Below, piece after piece: positions 56,319 to 64,000 of a stretch of DNA of 64,000 bases; position 1 is the first letter of the stretch; every line of letters starts with the position of its first letter. Location: the NCBI GenBank assembly GCA_963989385.1, contig OZ022499.1:54425757-54489756 (forward strand), written 5' to 3'. The position numbers and the translations under genes are program-made. This DNA is from Ctena decussata. Lineage: Eukaryota; Mollusca; Bivalvia; Lucinida; Lucinidae. The notes below the pieces were generated by a model. It did no database searches. It had not been told where the DNA came from and was given only the letters and a program-made list of their open reading frames with translations.

Positions 56319-56904
56319 TTCTGTTCTAAAGTTGGACCCAACGGAGCGTAGACTTCTAGGTCAAAATTAGCATAAGAAAACAAACGACAGGTGGCGCGGC
56401 TGTTTATCTATTCCGGAAATACAGGTTACCGCGAAGATAGCAATACCGCGAAGACACATTAATTGGGTATACACAGAATTCAAGCTCGTGTGAGCTGTCT
56501 CAGCCCATGGGCAAGACAGAACTTTCTAGCACCGCTAAAAACAGAACAAACTCTGTCTGTTAGGTAAGAAAATTCTGTCACTACGCGCTCATTGAAGTTC
56601 GGTGCTCGGCTTGGCGATTCCATTCTTCATGCATTATTTTTCATATGAATGAATTTCCACATCAATAAAATCCCAAGAAAGATCATTCATTCCTTATAAT
56701 TCCATTATAATCTGTTTCTACGTCTTGAAGTCGGAAAAAGATCAGAAAAAGTCAATGTTTCGCCGTGACAAACACTGTCGAGGGTGTCGCCATTTTGATA
56801 ACGTTACCTGACGTTGGAAATGACGTTGACGTTGCGTCACAATTAACATCAAACACGCGCTTGCTGTAGTCGTCCCATTACATCTTTTCTTTAATATAAA
56901 GGGC

Positions 56905-58320
56905 GGGTATCAATAAGGTGGGTTTTCTGCATCCTACTAAAGTTTTCTTTTTTTAACTGATGGTATACTCCAATGTGTCTAGTTTATTGGACCATATGTG
57001 ACTTTGCTCGGAAAGCCCTACTTACTGAGCTATAGGTCCACAGAAGTGGGTGGGGTAATCCAACATGGTTTTAGCCTGTCTTGTAAAAACATTCTCATTT
57101 GGTAGAAGAGTACAGCAGACAGACCGGATTTGATAAAATGATAAGCAGAACATCTAAACTATATTTCCATATCATTTTATTTGGTTTAATTTGAACATAT
57201 GTTGTCACAAAAGACTTCCTTGACATTTAGCATTTTTTGATATTTTTGACCTCAATTTTCAATATTTATTGGCCTTATTGTTAAATAAACAGACATGTTA
57301 TCATCAAACTCATGTCAAGGAAGCACCTTGAGAAACACATTCAGATGATGTGACCAGAATATCCCAATGGCATAGTTTTCATGGTCGACTGAACACATAA
57401 ACTTGCTTGGAAGATGGTTTTCTTTCTATTTTGACCTAGAATTACGAACCTGCGGTCAAATTACTATTTTAACTGCTATATTATGCCCCATGCCCCCGCC
57501 ACTAAAGGTGAGGGAATACATATTGACTTCAGTGCGGATCTCATTGGCATCTGCATTTGTGTATGTGTCACATATTAAGCCATTATGTGACCTTGGAAGC
57601 AAGGTCAAGGTCATTAAAATCTGACCTTGACCTTGTTTCCAAGGTCAAAGTATGTGACCCAGATACAGATGCAGACGCCAAGGAGATCCGATCTGAAGCC
57701 AATATGTATTCTTTCACCTTTAGTGGCGGGGTGTAAGGCATAATATAGCAGTTAAAATAGTAATTTGACCAAAGGTTCGTAATTCTAGGTCAAAATTAAA
57801 TGAAAAAACAGCTTTCAGGCAAGTTTATGTGTTCAGTCGACCATGAAAACTAGGTCATTGTGAAATTCTGGTCACATCATCTGAATGTCCTGGTCAGGGT
57901 GCATCCTTGACATTAGTTTGATGGCACCTGGTCTGTTTATTTAACAATAAGGCCAAGAAATATTGAAAATTGAGGACAAAAATATCAAAAAATGCTGAAT
58001 GTCAAAGGAAGTCTTTTTTGACAATATATGTTCAAATTAAACCAAATAAAATGATATGGAAATATAGTTTAGATGTTCTGCTAATCATTTTATTAAATCC
58101 GGTCTGTCTGCTATACTCTTCTACCAAATGAGAATGTTTTTACAAGACAGGCTAAAACCATGTTGGATTACCCCGCCCACTTCTGTGGACCCATAGCTCA
58201 GTAAGTAGGGCTTTCCGACCAAAGTCACATATGGTCCAAAAAACTAGACACATTGGAGTATACCATCAGTTAAAAAAGAAAACTTTGGTAGGATGCAGAA
58301 AACCCACCTTGCTGATAACC
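56905..58320. repeat. 1.4-kb near-perfect palindrome (foldback)
   Basis: Two arms of about 700 bp in inverted order meet at about 57615 (AAGGTCAAGGTCA, 8 nt, TGACCTTGACCTT). Outer ends are GGGTATCAATAAGGTGGG and CCCACCTTGCTGATAACC. Matching blocks occur along the whole length, for example CAGACCGGATTT / AAATCCGGTCTG and AATGATATGGAAATATAGTTT. No ORF or transposase. It starts 26 bp from the pogo-like element and ends at a C-rich run (58319-58338). Confidence 0.85.
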
Positions 58321-58344
58321 CCCCCCCCCCACCCCCCTTTCAAT

Positions 58345-58698
58345 TAGAAAACCCAATTCTTAGCGTGAAGCACTTTTTCTATAGAAAAAAACGCACCACG
58401 CTATGAATCGTAAATCGGGGTCGGGCTGGGCGATGCTGCTGTGTAACTTTCAGTGCCGGGGCGTCCTACTAATTGAGATAATAGTAGAGCAAGGGCCTAC
58501 TGTGCTTGCAGTAGGTGAGGTGCGGGTGGGTATGTTTGGATATTTTTTCTCTCGTCCATCATTTCTCTTTTCTTTCTCCCTTTCTTTCGATATAGACTGA
58601 AACACTGTCTCAAGGGGCCGTTAAACCCATCAAGGCCGTTAAACCCAAAACCACAACATGAATCGTGAAGTACGAAACGCCCAATCGAATAGCCCACT
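58345..58698. mobile_element. MITE-5 copy split by a SINE
   Basis: The left part, AATTCTTAGCGTGAAGCAC to ATGAATCGTAAA, ends at 58414. The right part resumes ATGAATCGTGAAGTACGAAACG at 58658 and runs to about 58698. The repeated ATGAATCGTRAA is the target duplication of the inserted SINE. Confidence 0.75.
58415..58657 (+). mobile_element. SINE inserted in MITE-5
   Basis: 243 bp between 12-bp direct repeats (one mismatch). Body markers are GGGCGTCCTACTAATTGAG, GCCTACTGTGCTTGCAGTAG, a pyrimidine tract, and a tail with GGGCCGTTAAACCC repeated twice and AAACCACAAC. Fragments of the family occur near 15355, 31725 (inverted), 32838 (inverted 3' end) and 59930 (inverted). A tRNA-like head is not clear. 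Confidence 0.7.
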
Positions 58699-60887
58699 GA
58701 CGTGAATGGAAATCGCCATAGTTTTATTTTATTTGTTTTAATTTGTGTGAATTTTACATAGCCGTTTATACATTGTAGATACAACTAAACGCCAATCAAA
58801 AAGCAAAGTCTGAAATTAAAACTGAATTAATTATACAAATTTGGATAATTTGATATAGCTTCTTGATATGTTTCAAAGTAAGTGGTTGTTCCAGTCGCAA
58901 GTCAGCTGTTACTCCATAGTAATCAAGAATAAAATGACGTATATATTCTTTCTTTTCTTTTTTTTTCTTTTTTTTTTTTTTTTTTTCTTTTTTTCTAGAA
59001 TTTTTGAACGTGACAAAAATCACATTTCTGACAGAAAAAAATGTTATTTGTATATTTTTACCTGATAAACATCTACAATGACCATGCAGAATTTCAGTGT
59101 CTCACCATTTTAAGGAAAAAAAAGAAAAACGTAAAACACATTTTGCATTTGAGAGCAAGCAAACCATACAATACATTTGATCTGTCTTAACAGCTATGCA
59201 ATCTTATCAGAGTTCTTTCTTTTCGCACTGGCAGTATCAATTAATTTGGATATACAAGCGGAAAATAGCGACTGTGCGATTATGGATTATACATTGTATG
59301 ATATGGTCAATGATGTCGGCTTTTTATCGGTTGGGGCTTTGGTCCAGGGCGACCATAGTAATAAAGAATAAAATCAGTTTTGATCACTGAAAATCGATTT
59401 AAGACCTCATCCCCAAGTAATTTTCGAATAGAAATATTGGCGGGGCATTCAAACCATTATACCGTCTAAATAACCCAAAGAGCTATAAAACATTTGGATA
59501 AGAAAAAAACAATTTTCACCATTTTATTTTCCTAAAAAACAATATTTTGTATTTCTTCATACTTTTTTACACATTTTCCATTGAAATTCATATCTCTAGC
59601 ACATGAATGCACTTTCATTTCAGCAAATCATATAATCTGTAATATAGGATGTTTGAAATAAACTGATAACAAAAAAATGCAGTTTTCTTGTTAATAAGTA
59701 TATTTTTGCATTCTTTGAAAAAAATGCAAGAAAATTGAATTTCATGAAAAACGTCATGAAAAATATATTCAATCGATGGAACATGCTTATGCATATTATT
59801 TTAGTAAAACTTACATCGTATGTTCAAGAATTAAACAAAACAAAAACATTTCACCGTTTCGTTTCCTAGAAAATCAATGTTTAAGTTCAAAATATCCCCC
59901 AAAACAGACTGCCCAAATTCTGCACCTGCTGCAAGCACAGCCGGTCCTTGCCCTATTATTTATTTATTTTCCTGTTATTCGGTTCTACCACAGAGTAATG
60001 TCGACAAAAATGCGCAGATGGAATGGAAACTGTGAAGATCTTGATCATTCTGGTTCCTAAGGAACAGTCTGAACTCGGTTCCCACTGTTTGTACAGACCT
60101 ATGTGCCCGAAAACTAAGGATCTTTACGGTAGACATTGTTAGTGTGTATTATAACTGTATATACTCAACAGTTAATCGATTTGATGATGAACAATAACTC
60201 TGTTTTGTTTTTAAAACAAATAAGAACAGAGTTTTTGCGTATTCGGCCACCTTAAATACTGATTTCAAGTACCTTATTCCATTTGATGTATATTAGGTAA
60301 AATTTCTCATTATTCTTAAATAAGACTGACTTGTCATGCCGACATGAATCTTAGTGGAGTTTGGCTTCCATTCTTTTGACTTCTTTTGGCTTAACGCGGG
60401 TCCATGCTGCATCGGACATCTTTTTCCTGATGCCTTTGCTTGTCGTCTTTTTCGGGACACAGGGATTGAGGTGGCTCGATGGTAGACGCCTGCGCTCGCA
60501 AGTTAATATGTAGGCGTCTCTTACCTGATGTCTGCAGCAAATGTTTCCTGCGGAATAAGACAGTAAGTGTGGCCCGGTGAGGGATGCTCGTTGCCTACCG
60601 AGGCCTGCGCATCATCTCTTTTCTTTCAAACTTTTGAAAAAGTTAAATACAGAAACGCGCGTCTGTCGCACTAAATTTGGTATGGATATGTTTATATTTG
60701 CTTTGTTTGCCGTCTTTAATATTTTTCCTTTCCCATTTGGTGATGTGTGCGGAGGATGTGATTAGCGATTGTGTCGATTCCTGATCGTTGTTCTGTTCTG
60801 TTCTGTTTCGATTCTCGTAACGACGTCCCCCAAGTGGCCCAGCGGTACGTAACCATAGTTGCATAGTTCCTTTTTAGCATTTTATAA
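58699..60887. other. No gene recognised
   Basis: A T-rich tract at 58949-58998, an inverted SINE fragment at about 59930-59990, and a tRNA-like stretch near 60467-60520 (GTGGCTCGATGGTAGACG) without a clear B box. No coding exon was identified. Confidence 0.4.
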
Positions 60888-61076
60888 ATGAGCTGCGACA
60901 CGAGAAAACCAACAAAGTGGTTGTGCGCCCAGCACAGACACAGATCTGCATGGCGGTAGCCTAGACCCTTAGCTACCCTTTAAACGCACAGCGAGGACTC
61001 TGATCAGACTTGGCTGATCTGAATGTTCGCTGGGCGCACATGCCACCTTGTTGGTTTTGTCGCGTCGCGGCTCTAA
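60888..61076. mobile_element. MITE-1 copy, shortened
   Basis: AATGAGCTGCGACACGAG ... GTCGCGTCGCGGCTCT, about 50 bp shorter than full copies because of a central deletion. Confidence 0.8.
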
Positions 61077-61337
61077 TGACTTCCAAGCAAATGAAACAAG
61101 TGACCATGTAGATATTCCTTTTAACATTAAAATTTTTTTATAAATCTACGAGTAGCTATAGCCATTTAAAACTGTTATAAAACGCTACCGAACGATCCCA
61201 GTGAAAGAAGTGCACAATACTGATTTATGCATGGGTCATATCACAGCAGCGAGAATGAAATTGATTTGAATTTTTATACCTCATGAAACTTTAATGGGAA
61301 AAATTAAATAAGTGCCTTTTTATCATGTTCAAGATTA

Positions 61338-61548
61338 ATTGAGCCGCGACACGAGAAAACAAAAAAAATTGTTGTGCGCCGAGCACAGACTCAGATCAGC
61401 CTGGGCATCCGCCCAGTCTGATCAGAGTCTTCGCTGTCCGCATGGAGGTAGCTTAGACCCTTGGCAAAGAGTCTGATCAGACTGGTCGGATGCCCAGGCT
61501 GACTGGGCGCACCACCACGTTGTCGGTTTTCTCGTGTCGCGACTCAAT
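61338..61548. mobile_element. MITE-1 copy
   Basis: ATTGAGCCGCGACACGAG ... CTCGTGTCGCGACTCAAT after TA at 61336-61337. The interior is rearranged relative to the 243-bp form. Confidence 0.85.
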
Positions 61549-62614
61549 TTTAGTTACCTGGGGTTCAAAGCCTAATTAATTTGAAAACGGTGTGAACATT
61601 CTTACAAATTAAACTCTTACTTCAAGAGCGGAGGAAACATTTAAGAGAAGGAACATGGACCATACTTCGAAGTTTCGGCAACTCGAGCCTCACATCTGAC
61701 ACTTAAGTCTTCAAGGCGCGCTAAGTAGTGTACTCGGTTACCTGTTACCTGGAGCGAGTTTAAGTGTGAATGCAGTTATTTCCCTTAGAAGCGATAGGTA
61801 TTAACCGATATTAGGAATGTCATATCGATGTCCATATCCCCGGATCTATACAGGTGTTGAACTTCTCCGAAGCCGGTTTTTTGTCATCACTGTGTTTGGT
61901 ATTTTATCAGCATAATAACAATACGAAGGAGCTGATGGAAATATTTTTATTTTTTTTAACAATATGGGTTTTCTTGTTCTCATATCAAATCAACTGACTT
62001 TTCTCACTTGCTCACTTTTGTTGTAATAAGTCTCTTTTTTCACATATTTAGGTCAATTTCGTAAGGATTGGCGAGAAAAAATAGATCTGATTATTGGTCG
62101 TTTTAGTTTCTGACAACAAAAACATAAAACAATAATACTTATAATAAATTATGATATTTCGATCCCTCTTTGACGTAGTCAGCTTAATGGAAAGATTAAG
62201 CCTGATACAGACACCCATCCACCCACGTTTTTTTCTTTGTTTTCTATTTCATATCATTTTTCTTTCTTTTGCCCCGCCCACTGGGGCTCGCGAAATAAAT
62301 ATTGGCTGCCTGATGCTTCTGCGGCAGCGGCTGCTAGACCTGAGTGTCATTTTTAGCAGGCCGAGTTATTCTAGCAGTCCTACAAATTCAGAGGCATTAT
62401 CTCGACATGACTAAAATATTCTTTTCTGGGACGTTAAACCACCACTCAACAGCAACGACAACTTTTTTTCTTTTGACTTTCTGTTTTGACAAAACTTTTC
62501 AAAAGTTTTATGCAAATGCCGTCTTTCGGCTTTCTGCTAAGCTGCTAAACATTAACGATTAGTATTTAAAAGTTGCCTTTTTCTGCGAACAAAACAAAAC
62601 AAAAATAAATAAAA
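61549..62614. other. Mostly unassigned; possible SINE near 62270-62460
   Basis: The stretch ending GGGACGTTAAACCACCACTC resembles the 3' ends of the SINEs at 32049 and 58415. No gene was seen. Confidence 0.4.
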
Positions 62615-62813
62615 GAATCTCGACACGACAAAACAAACAAAATGGCATGTGCGCCCTGCGAACACTCAGATCAGCGTGGGAATCTGCCCAGTCTGATCAG
62701 ATTCTTCTCTGTCCGCGACGAGGTAGCTTAGCCCATTGCTTACCCTGCCCAGGCTGATCTAAGACTTCGCAGGGCGCTATGGGACTGTGTTCGTTTTGTT
62801 GCGACGCTGCTTA
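62615..62813. mobile_element. MITE-1 copy, diverged
   Basis: CTCGACACGACAAAAC ... GTTTTGTTGCGACGC. It keeps TGTGCGCCC...TCAGATCAGC and the inverted counterpart but many positions differ. Confidence 0.7.
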
Positions 62814-63037
62814 AATTACTATTTTTATACGGGTTAAAAAAATCACCAGAAGACGATCTTTAATATATATCGGACTGAAAATCGATTTCTGACTTTCATT
62901 GCCGTTAGCGAGTGTTAATTTTGAAATTGCATTGTTTTGACAAGACATTTGATCGAATTTCACACCTTCAGACAGATGGCGTGTCGACAACAGCGGCTCA
63001 GTAGGCTTCTCAGTCGTTGACTTTAGCAAACAATTAA

Positions 63038-63262
63038 ATGAGCCGTGACATGACAAAACACAGCTGCATGTGCGCCCAGCGAATACTCAGATCAGCCTGC
63101 GTATCCGCCTAATCTAATCAGAGGCTTCAATATCGGCATGGAGGTAGCTCAGAGTATTAGCTACCCTTTAATCGCACAGCAAAGACTGGGTGGCTGCTTA
63201 GGCTGATCTGCGTCTTCGCTGGGTGCACATTCCACTTTGCTGTTTTTCGTGTCGCGGCTCGT
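63038..63262. mobile_element. MITE-1 copy
   Basis: ATGAGCCGTGACATGACAAA ... TTTCGTGTCGCGGCTC. The interior contains CATGGAGGTAGCTCAGAG and CCAGCGAATACTCAGATCAG. Confidence 0.8.
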
Positions 63263-64000
63263 ATGAGGAAAATTATGAAAAATGACCAGACTAAATTTAA
63301 TTACAACATGGGATCAGCTTGCCAATTTTAAATGGTTTGCGCACAGGCACAGCCTGATTTGTTCACACGTGTTTAAAATATTTGATCAGAAATTCGGATC
63401 AGTTCGGTTTGTGCAGAAACGGGTTAGGTTATACAAACTAATACTAAAATTGACAAAAACAAAAATTATTAACTGATCATAAACTCAGACCAGTGCTTCG
63501 CAAGTGCATAAGCTGGTGTGAGTCAGTTTGCATATTGATCAATCTATATTGTTTAAACTTAAATATATATTGTAAGTCATGCCCGAAACTGTGAACAACT
63601 AATTCCATAAATTGAATGTTGCAGCTTTATATTTCTTAGCATTTATCTTTAGTTATTTCATGATGAGTTCATTTCAAACTTTAATGAGATGACAATTACA
63701 TAACTGATAGGAGGAAATATCGGATTTTATGATCGATAATCGATTAATGCGCGCGTAATAAACATGTTACTTATATTGTATACATAGCGTATTATCAACG
63801 TATTCCGATCAGCTTGCGCAAACCGTTCAGACTCTGTTTGGTCTTATCATTTTGCACATATCAGGCGCTGATAACATTGCGCAGATGCACAGGCTTATTA
63901 CGTAAGTACTCATTTTAGCAGAAAAACCAAAAATAGCACAAAATTTTTATCTTTTAAATAATCCTTTCTAGCTTCACTTAAAACAGTCATATATTAAAGG
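63263..64000. other. No gene recognised
   Basis: AT-rich end of the window. Short MITE-1-like pieces (CTCAGACCAGTGCTTCGC near 63485; GATCAGCTTGCGCAAACC near 63808) suggest further decayed copies. Confidence 0.4.

Larger units (their letters stand above)
53234..56878 (-). mobile_element. Pogo-like DNA transposon with long terminal inverted repeats
   Basis: A 3645-bp element between TA dinucleotides at 53232-53233 and 56879-56880. Inverted ends of about 320-450 bp share GGACGACTACAG / GAGACGACTACAG, GTGACGTAACGTCAACG, TAACGTC...AAAATGG, CCGAGC...GG and TTAATGTGTCTTCGCGGTA. It carries one transposase gene on the minus strand. The right arm has about 110 bp extra near its inner end. Catalytic residues are whole but the C-terminus is frameshifted, so this copy may be recent yet damaged. 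Confidence 0.85.

Noticed and set aside
1..64000. LTR retrotransposons, CRISPR arrays, bacterial operons
   Set aside because: No paired long terminal direct repeats with gag-pol, no spacer arrays and no prokaryotic gene organisation were seen.

Overview
The window looks like nuclear DNA from a lophotrochozoan animal, most likely a bivalve mollusc. The evidence is the AT-rich sequence, coding exons split by GT-AG introns, tRNA-derived SINEs, non-LTR retrotransposon remnants, and dense short inverted-repeat elements, including pearl/Helentron-like repeats of the kind described from bivalves. The species assignment is inference; nothing here is bacterial or organellar.

Only one host gene could be recognised: a glycoprotein hormone beta-5 (GPB5, thyrostimulin beta subunit) gene on the minus strand. 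It has two coding exons, 18521-18282 and 16619-16422, joined at a phase-0 intron. It encodes a 145-residue secreted cystine-knot protein with ten cysteines. Repeats lie in its intron and just past its stop codon.

Almost everything else is mobile or repetitive DNA, often nested. In order: a non-LTR reverse-transcriptase element (262-2217) inserted in the right end of a TA-flanked MITE; a pearl/Helentron-like element with X-box palindromes (8183-9868); a dimeric hammerhead-ribozyme repeat (retrozyme-like, 9871-10590) with one intact ribozyme core; a mariner-ended foldback (11440-12791); a third ribozyme copy (13450-13815); pogo-type MITEs; the GPB5 gene with intronic MITEs; a second ribozyme dimer (26150-28916) split by a 2.3-kb Helentron-like element; a TTAA-flanked MITE; a tRNA SINE; a 6.7-kb foldback (35986-42687) whose arms carry a ~174-bp satellite and whose centre holds two Helentron-like elements; clusters of three TA or terminal-repeat MITE families; a decayed RT pseudogene (47495-48270); a small foldback (52283-52955); a complete pogo-like DNA transposon (53234-56878) with a DDE transposase gene; a 1.4-kb palindrome (56905-58320) beside it; a SINE nested in a MITE; and more MITEs to the end.

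The elements interact mostly by nesting. The transposase, reverse transcriptase and Helentron-like families could be the machinery that moved the non-coding elements, but no specific master-client pair can be shown from this window. The strongest second-look items are the hammerhead retrozyme family, the RFX-type X-box and nuclear-receptor half-site arrays carried by repeats, and the precise MITE insertion shown by a paralogous empty site.
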